From NCBI GenBank assembly GCA_900768525.1, contig CAAGDF010000004.1, positions 1-23,940 of the forward strand: a DNA stretch of 23,940 nucleotides. The letters are read 5' to 3'. The notes under the pieces were generated by a model. That model did not search any database, was not told the origin of the DNA, and was given only the letters and a program-made list of their open reading frames with translations. This DNA comes from Clostridia bacterium (GTDB lineage Bacteria; Bacillota; Clostridia; Christensenellales; Borkfalkiaceae). Of this stretch, positions 1 through 8,243 are shown in pieces; within the stretch, counting starts at the first letter, position 1, and each line of letters begins with the position of its first letter. Position numbers and translations under genes: made by a program.

Positions 1-16
1 AACATTGTTCCTGCAC

Positions 17-43
17 TTTACTTTTGGACGGGTTTCGTATAAA
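17..43 (+). promoter_or_regulatory. Possible promoter of the cobalamin operon
   Basis: A TATAAA -10-like hexamer lies at 38-43, with a weak TTTACT -35-like hexamer at 17-22. The 15-bp spacing is short. The position, about 50 bp before the riboswitch aptamer, is the main support. The true promoter could lie left of the window. Confidence 0.3.
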
Positions 44-90
44 ATGTAAGCAACTGAATAGAGGCAGCGTTATATATGAATGTTTGCCTT

Positions 91-289
91 GGATGATACG
101 GTTTGAAAAGTTGTATTGCTGAGTAGATTTAGGATATCGGGTTCAAATCCCGAACAACCGCCATTACTGTATTTGATTTTTGCCCGCGAAATTCGTCGCT
201 TTTTCGGGCATAGTCTTAAGTCAGAAGTCTGCCGTATCATAAGTGTCCGTTGTGGTGAGAAACGTACTGTCGCTTTAGTACGTTTTTTT
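91..289 (+). promoter_or_regulatory. Cobalamin (B12) riboswitch with terminator expression platform
   Basis: A B12-box-like element AAGTCAGAAGTCTGCC is at 218-233. Upstream, the conserved core resembling GTGAAAATCC...ACAGCCCCCGC.ACTGT is present at 141-171 (TTCAAATCCCGAACAACCGC, then CATTACTGTA). A 9-bp long-range helix closes the domain: ATGATACGG at 93-101 pairs with CCGTATCAT at 232-240. Internal helices include TCGGG/CCCGA (137-141/149-153) and TGCCCG/CGGGCA (181-186/205-210). An intrinsic terminator at 260-289 sits between the aptamer and the first gene, so ligand binding should reduce transcription of the operon. Stretches just 3' of the aptamer (249-257) could pair with the 154-163 loop as the usual kissing interaction; I could not settle the exact register. 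The riboswitch call rests on established family consensus; the OFF-switch logic is inference. Confidence 0.88.
260..289 (+). terminator. Intrinsic terminator of the riboswitch
   Basis: A perfect 9-bp stem (260-268 AAACGTACT with 277-285 AGTACGTTT) and an 8-nt loop are followed by a T run ending at 289. It lies 68 nt before the first start codon, the expected place for a transcriptional riboswitch output. Confidence 0.85.
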
Positions 290-356
290 GTTTGCAATTT
301 TTTTGAGCAAAAAAGTACAAAGCGAAATTCGGAAAAACTTACAAGGAGATTTTTCA

Positions 357-2879
357 ATGAAAAACAACAAATCACCCTTTATTGCATTGCTTTGCGCTGT
401 GACGACCGTTTGCGTTATGCTGTTGTCGTCCTGCGGAATAGCAAAGCCGCTTACGCTTTCGTTCGATTTAAACGGCGGCGTTTTAGAGAATGTAACCGAC
501 CTTGAATATGAATACGGCGACGTAGTCGATCTTACCGAATACGTTCCGACGCGCGACGAATATATTTTTAAAGGTTGGAGTTATAACGGCAACATTGTTA
601 CCGAGGTGAAGATCGAAAGCGACGCGACCGTTACCGCAACATGGGAGTATATTTACGAATTTAACGCAACCGAGGACGGCTTGTCTTATGCGTTTACGGG
701 AATTAAAACCGAGTACGAAAAAGAAACGTTAGTTCTTCCCGAAGAGTTCGAGGGCAAGAAAGTAACTTCGCTTAAAGCGGGTGCGCTTGATAATGCTGCG
801 AACGTAAAATCGCTTGTCGTCGGCAACGGTTATACCGAAATCGAAAAAGGCGCGCTTGCGCAGCTTGCCGGTTTACAAAGCATTACGCTGCCTTTTTACG
901 GCGCTGCGGCTGACGAAAACTATTTTGTAACGCTTTTCGGTAGCGGTGCTGAAGCAGACGATAATCATTATATCGTTAAAAACGGCGAAACCGATTATCT
1001 TTTGTCGAATAGTTTAAAAACGCTTAAAGTGACCGGCGGAGATATCGTTCCCGATATAAAAAATCTTAAAATAGAAAATTTCGCACTTTCGTCGGCGAAC
1101 GTAACCGAAATTCCCGCTCGTGCGTTCAACGGCATTAAAACCATAAAATCAATCGATCTTAGCGGCTGTAAAAACATAGAAAAAATCGGCGATAACAATT
1201 TCAGCGAATGCGATAATTTAAAAGCCGTAAACTTAAATGGTCTTGAAAATCTCAAGGTAATGGGCGCACATTCGTTCTATTACTATGTGCCGGGCAGCGA
1301 GGCTAAACACGAATTTGAAAAAATCGACCTCGGCGGTCTTAAATCGCTTGAAACGATAGGGCAGATGTCTTTCTGGTACGTTACCGTCGGCGAGCTTGAT
1401 TTTTCCGAAACGGTAATCAGTGCGTTCGGTCGTCAAACCGTTTTCCACAGCACGGTAAATTCGATAAAACTGCCCGCGGCTTTCAATCCGGTTATTTCGG
1501 ACGAAGACAGCGATAAACTCAGCGAAAAGTTCGGTTTAACCTATCTTAACAACTCCGAATTTCTTGCTTATTGCGTGGGTTTAGCCGAAATAACAGTCGA
1601 TAAACTTTCGCTGTACGCGACGGCTGAAAACGGCGTTTTGTACGATTACGAAAAAACCGTCGCGGTAAAATACGCAGCCGAAAATCAGACAAAATCTTAC
1701 GTTGCTCCCGCAACGCTGAAAAAAATATCTGCTACAGCATTTGAAAACGCAGAAAACTTAGAACAAATCGATTTATCGGCTTGCACGCTCGAAAGTATCG
1801 GCTACAACGCGTTCGGTGGTTGCTCGGCAAGTCTTACGGTCGTTTTCGACAAATACGGTTACTACGCGAAAGACGGCAGCAAAATTTCGCTCGGAAACGG
1901 CTGGAAAGGCAGTTGCACGGTTACTTACGGCGAAAGATATCTATTCTTTACCATAAAAGAAACGGGCATTTCCGACGGACTTGAAGTAGCCGACGCGTCG
2001 TATTCTTTCGATATAACCGCCACTTACGGCGATGATAAAGCAAACGTTACCGTAACATTTAACGGCGAAACGATAACCCGCGGCGAAAACGGTTATACCG
2101 TAACTTTAAACGACGGCGAGAACACAATTACGGCTGTAGCGTCGTTCGGCGATAAGACGAGCGAAGTAAAAACTTACGTGGTTACGCTTGAAGGCAAATG
2201 GACTATAAAAACCAATTTTGAAGAAGGCAAAAAAATCGTATGGGCGGCAAGCGATCTTGAAATTATCGTCAGCGCATATAACGCGAGCGGCGAAAAGCAA
2301 AAAATCGAAAATGCATCAATGGAGATAGATTGCGGTTATTCGGCGGGCAAATTCGTTACGCCGGGCGGCAACGGGTTCTCGGTTAGTTACAACGCGGACG
2401 GCACGGCTACTATCACTGTTAAACCCGATAATCTTCTTATGTGGGATTACGCAGTTACCGATCCGCATCATATTCGTATTACGGTAAAACAAAGCGAAAG
2501 CCTTTCGGTAAGCATTACTTACGATGCGCAATACTTTGAAGACTCAGCGGAAATCACAAGCCAAACGCCCGTGTCGGGCAACACGGCAAGCGGTAACGAA
2601 TGGTCGTTCGACGTCGGAATAAAAAGCGGAAGAACCGCGCTTAAAATAGCAAGCGTAAAGATCGAAGGTAAGACCGACGGCAATTTCTTTGAAAACTCCA
2701 TGATTTTCAGTTCGGTAATTTCAGCCGACGGCTTGACCGCAACCATAAAAGCAGATCTGAGTATTTTCGGCGGGTGGGGTTACGTTTACGACGGTGATTC
2801 ATTCGATGTCAGAGTTACCGTTACGACAGAAGACGGGCTTACCGCAACCAAGATTTTTACCGCAACTTACAGTGAATAA
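357..2879 (+). CDS. Surface lipoprotein with InlB-type repeat, leucine-rich repeats and Ig-like modules
   Basis: This is the first gene of the riboswitch operon (840 aa). The ATG at 357 is chosen because AAGGAG lies 10 nt upstream and a lipoprotein signal follows directly: a basic start, a hydrophobic stretch and lipobox LSSC with Cys26. An upstream in-frame ATG at 288 overlaps the terminator and would spoil the signal peptide. Residues about 32-98 form an InlB/Listeria-Bacteroides-type repeat (SFDLNGG ... FKGWSYNG ... TATWE). Residues about 110-545 carry irregular BspA/LRR_5-like repeats (for example SIDLSGCKNIEKIGDNNFSE). Residues about 550-840 carry Ig-like beta modules (ITATYGDDKANVTVTFNGET) that resemble modules in the next gene. 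The protein is expected on the outer face of the membrane. No enzymatic motif is visible. From the operon, a role in corrinoid capture or adhesion to a B12 source is possible but is inference. Confidence 0.85.
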   Translation: MKNNKSPFIALLCAVTTVCVMLLSSCGIAKPLTLSFDLNGGVLENVTDLEYEYGDVVDLTEYVPTRDEYIFKGWSYNGNIVTEVKIESDATVTATWEYIYEFNATEDGLSYAFTGIKTEYEKETLVLPEEFEGKKVTSLKAGALDNAANVKSLVVGNGYTEIEKGALAQLAGLQSITLPFYGAAADENYFVTLFGSGAEADDNHYIVKNGETDYLLSNSLKTLKVTGGDIVPDIKNLKIENFALSSANVTEIPARAFNGIKTIKSIDLSGCKNIEKIGDNNFSECDNLKAVNLNGLENLKVMGAHSFYYYVPGSEAKHEFEKIDLGGLKSLETIGQMSFWYVTVGELDFSETVISAFGRQTVFHSTVNSIKLPAAFNPVISDEDSDKLSEKFGLTYLNNSEFLAYCVGLAEITVDKLSLYATAENGVLYDYEKTVAVKYAAENQTKSYVAPATLKKISATAFENAENLEQIDLSACTLESIGYNAFGGCSASLTVVFDKYGYYAKDGSKISLGNGWKGSCTVTYGERYLFFTIKETGISDGLEVADASYSFDITATYGDDKANVTVTFNGETITRGENGYTVTLNDGENTITAVASFGDKTSEVKTYVVTLEGKWTIKTNFEEGKKIVWAASDLEIIVSAYNASGEKQKIENASMEIDCGYSAGKFVTPGGNGFSVSYNADGTATITVKPDNLLMWDYAVTDPHHIRITVKQSESLSVSITYDAQYFEDSAEITSQTPVSGNTASGNEWSFDVGIKSGRTALKIASVKIEGKTDGNFFENSMIFSSVISADGLTATIKADLSIFGGWGYVYDGDSFDVRVTVTTEDGLTATKIFTATYSE

Positions 2880-2880
2880 A

Positions 2881-4746
2881 GTGAATAAAATAATCAAAAA
2901 AACAATTATAACAATATTGTCGTGCGCGCTGCTTTTTACCGCGGCAATCTTCGCATCGTCCTGCAGCAACGAAAAGTTTTTGTTTGTCTGCAATATTTCG
3001 GACGGCGCTGTTTACGATATAAAAAATCCTGCGCTCGATATCACCGCCTATTACGGTGACAGTGTTTGCGGCGTTACCGTCACATGCAACGACGAAACGC
3101 TTGCGGTCGGCGACGACGGCAAATACGTTCCCGAACTATCGGCGGGCAAAAACGTAATTTTAATTACCGCTGTTTTCGGCGCTAAAACGGGCAGTGCGGC
3201 TTATACCGTGTATTACAACGAAAAAACTTTTGAAATCCGCACCGACTTAGCCGAAAAAAAGATTAAAAACGGCAGCGTTAGGTTTTCGGCGCAAGCCTTT
3301 TGCGACGGCGAGCCGTGCGCTCTCGTCGTGCTTTACGGCGGCGAGAGTGTAACAAAAGAAAACGGCGAATATTTATGCGAACTTCAAGCGGGCGAAAACG
3401 AGTTTGAGTTCATGGCGGGCAGCGGTTCGGCAAGTTTTACAAAGAAACAAGTCGTATATCTCGGCGAATTCAGGCTTAATACCACTCTTAAAAGCGGCGA
3501 AACCGACGAAGAAACGGCGGAGTTCCGCGCAATCGCCTCTTACGACGACGAAATTTGCGAGATTACGGCAACCGTGAACGGCGAAATACTGCAAGCAAAC
3601 GGCAATTCGTACAAATACGTTTTCCCCGAAGCCGGAGATTACGAGTTTTGCCTTACCGCCTATGCTCATGCCGCCGAGTATTCGGAAATTTATTCGATAA
3701 CGTACTGCGACCTTCCGCCTTATTTCGATATTTTAACCTTTGAAAACGGCAAAGTGTGCAAGGGCGATTTGTATTCGTTCGACGTTGCCGCAAAAAACGG
3801 TTCAGGCAAAAAAATGCCCGATACCGCCGTTACTTTTTCGGCTGATTTCAATGCGAACGACGGCGTAGAGAATTTTGAAGCGTTAGACGGCGGCGAAATA
3901 TCGAAAGTGTGGAGCGACGCGGTAAAAACAAGTTATGCGCTCAAACTTAATGCAGGCAAATACAAAAACGCTTTCGGCAAAAAAACGATTTTGCGAATTA
4001 CGGCAACTTACGGCAAAAAGAGCATTTACAAAGATTTTGAAATTACCTATATCGGCGCGGATGCCGACGGCAAAATAGGTAAGGTAACTTTGTCTATAGA
4101 GGCGTTTACAATAAGTTGCGGATATTTGCTTGCGCCTATGTCGATAGACGTTTACTCGGGTGAAAATTTCGCAAAATATCTGTGCCGCACGATAACCGAA
4201 AACGGTTGGACTTATTCATGCACGGGTACAATCGAAAGCGGGTTTTATCTCGCAAGCATAGGCGGTCTTGATTTAAGCGGTAACGCGATTGACGCAAATT
4301 TGCTTGATGCTATGCAAAAAGACGGTGAAAACATTTTTACAAAAACAATTGCTCCGCGTGCGGACGGCAAGTACAATTTAGGCGAATTTGATTTTGCCTC
4401 GGGGGCGGGCTGGATGTACAGCGTCAACGGCGTTTTCCCCAACTACGGTTTTTCCAACTATTACCCGCAGGACGGCGACGTCGTTCGCGTGCAGTTCACC
4501 TTGTGTTTGGGTAAAGACCTCGGCGGCAGCGACGCAATAGGGTTCGGCAGCAAAAACTATGTCGATAGTCCTGCCGATTACGGCAAAATTTCCGCTCTCG
4601 CAGCCGATATCGCCGCAAACGCATACTACGGCAAGAGCGAAGAAAAGTTGCTCGCCGCAATGAACAAAATCGCGGTATGGAACGTAAATAAGCAAGTAGT
4701 CGAAACCTGCTATGCGGAACTTAAAAAATATTATTACGACGAATAG
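2881..4746 (+). CDS. Lipoprotein with Ig-like modules and C-terminal DUF4430 (transcobalamin-C-like) domain
   Basis: A GTG start at 2881 begins one base after the previous stop. The GTG at 2872, inside a repeated GTGAATAAA, is an equally possible start. No clear Shine-Dalgarno is seen, so translational coupling is likely. The product is 621 aa, with a hydrophobic signal and lipobox ASSC (Cys28). Several Ig-like beta modules follow (LDITAYYGDSVCGVTVTCND; a further one near EFRAIASYDDEICEITATVN). Residues about 410-545 match DUF4430, with the hallmark GWMYSVNGVFPNYG near residue 510 and a YPQDGDVVRVQFTLCLGKDLG-like end. DUF4430 is related to the C-terminal beta domain of animal transcobalamin and intrinsic factor, which covers one face of bound cobalamin. 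A surface corrinoid-binding role is inferred from that relation and from the riboswitch. About 75 residues follow the domain. Confidence 0.85.
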   Translation: MNKIIKKTIITILSCALLFTAAIFASSCSNEKFLFVCNISDGAVYDIKNPALDITAYYGDSVCGVTVTCNDETLAVGDDGKYVPELSAGKNVILITAVFGAKTGSAAYTVYYNEKTFEIRTDLAEKKIKNGSVRFSAQAFCDGEPCALVVLYGGESVTKENGEYLCELQAGENEFEFMAGSGSASFTKKQVVYLGEFRLNTTLKSGETDEETAEFRAIASYDDEICEITATVNGEILQANGNSYKYVFPEAGDYEFCLTAYAHAAEYSEIYSITYCDLPPYFDILTFENGKVCKGDLYSFDVAAKNGSGKKMPDTAVTFSADFNANDGVENFEALDGGEISKVWSDAVKTSYALKLNAGKYKNAFGKKTILRITATYGKKSIYKDFEITYIGADADGKIGKVTLSIEAFTISCGYLLAPMSIDVYSGENFAKYLCRTITENGWTYSCTGTIESGFYLASIGGLDLSGNAIDANLLDAMQKDGENIFTKTIAPRADGKYNLGEFDFASGAGWMYSVNGVFPNYGFSNYYPQDGDVVRVQFTLCLGKDLGGSDAIGFGSKNYVDSPADYGKISALAADIAANAYYGKSEEKLLAAMNKIAVWNVNKQVVETCYAELKKYYYDE

Positions 4747-4751
4747 TTTTA

Positions 4752-6668
4752 ATGAATAATACGGTATTAAAAAAATCAAAAAAGCGATTGTTGTCGGCGG
4801 TCGTTTTTGCCGTCGTAACGCTGTGTTCTTTGTTTTACGGCAGGGGCGGGGTTGTCGGTCTTAAAACCGCTAACGCCGAAACCGCTCAAACCGCCGATAC
4901 CGCCGTTTCTGTCGATGAGATAACGGAAATCGCAAACGGCATAATCGGGTGGAAAAAGCAGGATGTAGGCAGCGAGATAGACGGGTATCTTATAAACGAC
5001 GATTTTTTGTCGCTTGCGGGCACAACGCCCGGCGACTGGTATCCTATAGGGCTCGGCAGGCTTGGCGTAACCGATAATTTCGACGGCTATCTTGCCGTCA
5101 TAAACGACGTTATAGACAAGCGTTATCAATCGGCTGAAAAACTCGATAAAGCAAAGGCGACCGAGTGGCACAGAATATCTCTTGCAATGCTCGCAAGCGG
5201 CGGTAATCCGCGCAAAGCGGGCATGAACGGCGATATCGACCTTATCGCCGACGGCACTTTTAACCGCGCCGATAAAAACGGCGGTTTGCTCGGCAAACAG
5301 GGGATTAACGGATATATATGGGGACTTATCGCGCTTGACGCAATGTTTTACGCCGTGCCCGAAAACGCGTTTTACACCCGCGACGATATAATCCTTAATA
5401 TCCTGAGCCGAGAAGTCGACGGCGGCGGTTGGGCGCTTTCGGGGAACGATCCCGATCCCGATATCACGGCTATGGCTATTCAGTCGCTCGCGCCGTATTT
5501 TAACAGCGAAAAACAATATTCGTATCAAAAGGGCGCAAAAATATTTGTTACAAAGGTAAGAGATGCCGTTAATCGCGCGCTGAAAAAGTTATCGGATTTA
5601 CAGCAAGCGGACGGCGGGTTTATAAGCTGGGGCACGCCTAACAGCGAAAGCGCGGTGCAAGTGCTTGTCGCGCTGTGTTCGCTCGGCAAAAATCCATTTT
5701 TGTACGGCGATTTTATAAAGAACGGCAATACCGTGTTCGACGGCGTTATAAAATACCGCAACGCGGACGGCGGTTTTTTACATTCCTTCGTTTACGACGA
5801 AGATAATCCGTCGTCACTACCCGACGAATCCAATACCATGGCAAGCGAACAGGCACTGTACGGAATGGCTTCCGTCGTGCGATTTTTAAGCGGCAAAAGA
5901 CGGCTTTACGATTTCCGCGCGGAGCAAAGCGAGCAGACGAAAAACGCGATAAAAACCGTTATCGACGAAATAGAAAAGTTGACCTATAGCACCGAAAACG
6001 GGCAGTTGGAGCGTATTTACGAGATGTATCTCGCAATCGAACCGTTGGAACGCAGCTATGTCTGTAATTACGAAAAACTGTCGGATATACTTGCCTTCAA
6101 AGAAATTCCTTATGCCGAAGAGAGAGTTGATTACAACAGCGGCGGGGAGAATATCGATGAACCGCTTTATGAGTTTACTGCGGCCGACCGAGCCAAAACC
6201 GACGCATTGCCCGAAAAACTCACCACGGCTAATCGCGCCGAAGTGCTTAAACTTTACGCAAAAATAAAAAACTCCTTCGATTTTGACGGAAAAATCAAAT
6301 ATATCGCAAAGCTCGAAAAGGCGAAAAACGAAATCGACGCGTTAGTCGAAGAAATCGCCGAAATCAAGCGGCTTATAAAGGAAAAACTCTATCCGTTCGA
6401 TAATATCTCGCTTAAAGATAAAAAAGTCGTTTACGAACTTTACGGGCGGTACGTCGCACTGTCCGAATACGACAGAACGGCATTTGAAAAAAGCGACGCA
6501 GAAGGACTTTTAAAAAGTAAAACGCAGGTGGATAATTTACAAACCGCGCTTATTATCTCGGTTGCGGCCGCCGTTGCGGTTGCCCTGATAATTATTGTTG
6601 TCGTGCTGCACATAAAAAAGCGCAAAAAAGAAAAACTTGCAAAACTTATGCCCGAAAGCGACGAATAA
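4752..6668 (+). CDS. Secreted, membrane-anchored alpha/alpha-toroid (prenyltransferase/squalene-cyclase-like repeat) protein
   Basis: The 638-aa product starts 5 nt after the previous stop with a weak ribosome binding site. An N-terminal signal (basic KKSKKR, then a hydrophobic run) ends near a TANA|ET type I cleavage-like site at about residues 39-44. Residues about 55-380 are helical with repeated DGG/G-rich turns (VDGGGWALSG near 222, QQADGGFISWG near 285, NADGGFLHSF near 337), typical of the toroid fold shared by prenyltransferase/squalene oxidase repeats and the alpha domain of intrinsic factor. Two charged helical stalk modules cover about 470-590. A single transmembrane helix (about 598-620) and a KKRKKEK stop-transfer tail close the protein. 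No cyclase DxDD or protein-prenyltransferase zinc site was recognised, so a binding rather than catalytic role is likely. I infer that it pairs with the DUF4430 proteins to bind a corrinoid. Confidence 0.85.
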   Translation: MNNTVLKKSKKRLLSAVVFAVVTLCSLFYGRGGVVGLKTANAETAQTADTAVSVDEITEIANGIIGWKKQDVGSEIDGYLINDDFLSLAGTTPGDWYPIGLGRLGVTDNFDGYLAVINDVIDKRYQSAEKLDKAKATEWHRISLAMLASGGNPRKAGMNGDIDLIADGTFNRADKNGGLLGKQGINGYIWGLIALDAMFYAVPENAFYTRDDIILNILSREVDGGGWALSGNDPDPDITAMAIQSLAPYFNSEKQYSYQKGAKIFVTKVRDAVNRALKKLSDLQQADGGFISWGTPNSESAVQVLVALCSLGKNPFLYGDFIKNGNTVFDGVIKYRNADGGFLHSFVYDEDNPSSLPDESNTMASEQALYGMASVVRFLSGKRRLYDFRAEQSEQTKNAIKTVIDEIEKLTYSTENGQLERIYEMYLAIEPLERSYVCNYEKLSDILAFKEIPYAEERVDYNSGGENIDEPLYEFTAADRAKTDALPEKLTTANRAEVLKLYAKIKNSFDFDGKIKYIAKLEKAKNEIDALVEEIAEIKRLIKEKLYPFDNISLKDKKVVYELYGRYVALSEYDRTAFEKSDAEGLLKSKTQVDNLQTALIISVAAAVAVALIIIVVVLHIKKRKKEKLAKLMPESDE

Positions 6669-6714
6669 ACAAGCGGTCGGACGAAGAATAAATAAAAAAA
6701 CTAATAAGAACCCA

Positions 6715-7365
6715 ATGAAAAAAGATCTGATTGCCGCGGCTATAGCGATATTTTTAATAGTGCTTATCGCAAGCGGAACAAAAATTCAATCGGTCGACGA
6801 TTATTATCTTACGCATATCGACGACATAACGGAAAACAGCGAAACGGTTACTTTGTCCGTTCGCTGCGACACCGTTTTAGATAACTGGGATAAACTCGAC
6901 GATGAACTGAAGTTTGAAAAATACGTTCCGCAAAGCGGCGTCATATTGCAGGAGTTCACGCTGGTTTTAAGAAAAAACGATACCGTTTACGATATATTAA
7001 ACCGCGCCGTACGCCATAAAAAAATTCACATGGAGTGCGTATACTCGGCGAATTACGGCAGCGTTTACGTTCAGGGCATAAATCATTTGTACGAGTTTTC
7101 TTGCGGTGAACTGTCGGGGTGGATGTATAAGGTCAACGGCGTTTTCCCCAACTACGGCTGCTCGAAATACGTACTCAAAAACGGCGATAAAATCGAGTGG
7201 GTTTACACTTGCGACCTCGGTCGCGACGTAGGCGGTTATATGGGCGATATCGGCTCTTCGCTCGGCGGCTTTTTTACAGGCGGCATCGGTGCAAATTCGC
7301 TTGGCGGCGTAAGTCTGTTTGGCAATTTTGCCGCTGCAAAACTTTATTCGGGGGTGCTTGCATGA
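6715..7365 (+). CDS. Small membrane-anchored DUF4430 protein
   Basis: The product is 216 aa. The ATG at 6715 is chosen because it is followed by MKKDL and a strong hydrophobic helix (about residues 5-23) with no lipobox cysteine, so it is an uncleaved anchor or signal peptide. The alternative upstream start at 6637 would overlap the preceding gene and bury the signal. The DUF4430 core covers about residues 60-175, with GWMYKVNGVFPNYG and KNGDKIEWVYTCDLGRDVG, closely parallel to the C-terminal domain of the lipoprotein at 2881-4746. The last roughly 40 residues are glycine-rich and hydrophobic (GGYMGDIGSSLGGFF). The stop overlaps the start of ecfT in ATGA, so the two are translationally coupled. 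This places the protein directly at the transporter, and it may hand substrate to the S component (inference). Confidence 0.85.
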   Translation: MKKDLIAAAIAIFLIVLIASGTKIQSVDDYYLTHIDDITENSETVTLSVRCDTVLDNWDKLDDELKFEKYVPQSGVILQEFTLVLRKNDTVYDILNRAVRHKKIHMECVYSANYGSVYVQGINHLYEFSCGELSGWMYKVNGVFPNYGCSKYVLKNGDKIEWVYTCDLGRDVGGYMGDIGSSLGGFFTGGIGANSLGGVSLFGNFAAAKLYSGVLA

Positions 7366-8243
7366 GATTTTTTTCAAAACTTCACCCCGCGGTCGAGTTC
7401 ATATTTTTCGTGTTTGTTATCGTAATCACCGCGTTTACGAACAACCCCGTAATAATCGGCATGTCGTTTTTCTTTGCGCTTAGTTTTTGTTTGTTTTACG
7501 TCGGTGCGAAAAAACTGTTTTCAAGCTTGCTCGGCGCATTGCCGCTTATGGTGGTTATCGCGCTTATAAACCCGCTTTTCGTGCATAAGGGCGAGACGAT
7601 TTTGTTCTTTTTAAACGACAACCCCGTCACCAAAGAAGCCGTGCTTTACGGCGTTTCATCGTCGGTCATGCTCGCCGCGGTTTATTACTGGTGCAAGGCA
7701 TATAACGAAATAGTCACGTCCGATAAATTCATCTATCTTTTCGGCAGATTTTCGCCCAAACTCGCGCTTTTGTTGTCGCTTATTATCGGTTTCGTACCAA
7801 AACTAAAGCGCAAATATAAAGAAATCGACGAAGCGCAAAAAACACTCGGCGTTTATTCGTCGGGTGGTATCGTGGATAAACTTGCGGGCAAATTCAGGGT
7901 GCTTTCCATACTGCTTACCGACGCGCTCGAAAGTTCGGTATGCACGGCGGACGGCATGCAGTCCCGCGGGTACGGTCTTAAAGGCAGAACGGCATACTCG
8001 CCGTACACGTTTACGCCGTATGATTTTAAATCTTTGCTGCTGATTTTAATCACGGGAATTTCGACAGTCGCGCTGTTCATATTAAAAGTCGGGCGTTTTG
8101 TCTATTACCCGACGATGAGCGCGCTCGGTTTCGGCATTAAAGAATGTGTGCTGTACGTTTGCGCATTTGTCGTTTTCGCGTTTCCTACAATAATCGAAAT
8201 CAAGGAGGAGATCGGATGGAACTGTTTGAGATCGAAAATTTAA
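7362..8243 (+). CDS. ecfT: ECF transporter transmembrane subunit EcfT
   Basis: The product is 293 aa and starts in a 4-nt ATGA overlap with the DUF4430 gene. EcfT couples ATP hydrolysis by the EcfA subunits to toppling of the substrate-binding S component. The sequence has several hydrophobic helices (FIFFVFVIVITAF; MVVIALINPLF; LALLLSLIIGFVPKL) and the cytoplasmic coupling region, with MQSRGYG near residue 200 as the X-R-G motif that docks into the ATPases. A DALESS-type segment precedes it, as in the family. Length and order (T, then A, then S) fit a dedicated, group I-like ECF system that has its own energising module rather than sharing one. The stop lies 28 nt inside the next gene, so translation is coupled. 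Confidence 0.93.
   Translation: MRFFSKLHPAVEFIFFVFVIVITAFTNNPVIIGMSFFFALSFCLFYVGAKKLFSSLLGALPLMVVIALINPLFVHKGETILFFLNDNPVTKEAVLYGVSSSVMLAAVYYWCKAYNEIVTSDKFIYLFGRFSPKLALLLSLIIGFVPKLKRKYKEIDEAQKTLGVYSSGGIVDKLAGKFRVLSILLTDALESSVCTADGMQSRGYGLKGRTAYSPYTFTPYDFKSLLLILITGISTVALFILKVGRFVYYPTMSALGFGIKECVLYVCAFVVFAFPTIIEIKEEIGWNCLRSKI

Noticed and set aside
137..163. tRNA-like 3' end (T-arm TCGGG-TTCAAAT-CCCGA, then ...CCGCCA), possible tRNA gene or attachment-site fragment
   Set aside because: No matching acceptor, D-arm or anticodon arm lies upstream, and the acceptor side is one base short. The stretch fits the conserved core of the cobalamin riboswitch much better.
4776..5528. 250-codon open frame on the - strand within the toroid gene
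   Set aside because: It is an antisense shadow of a gene with clear signal peptide and toroid motifs; no ribosome binding site or recognisable domain.
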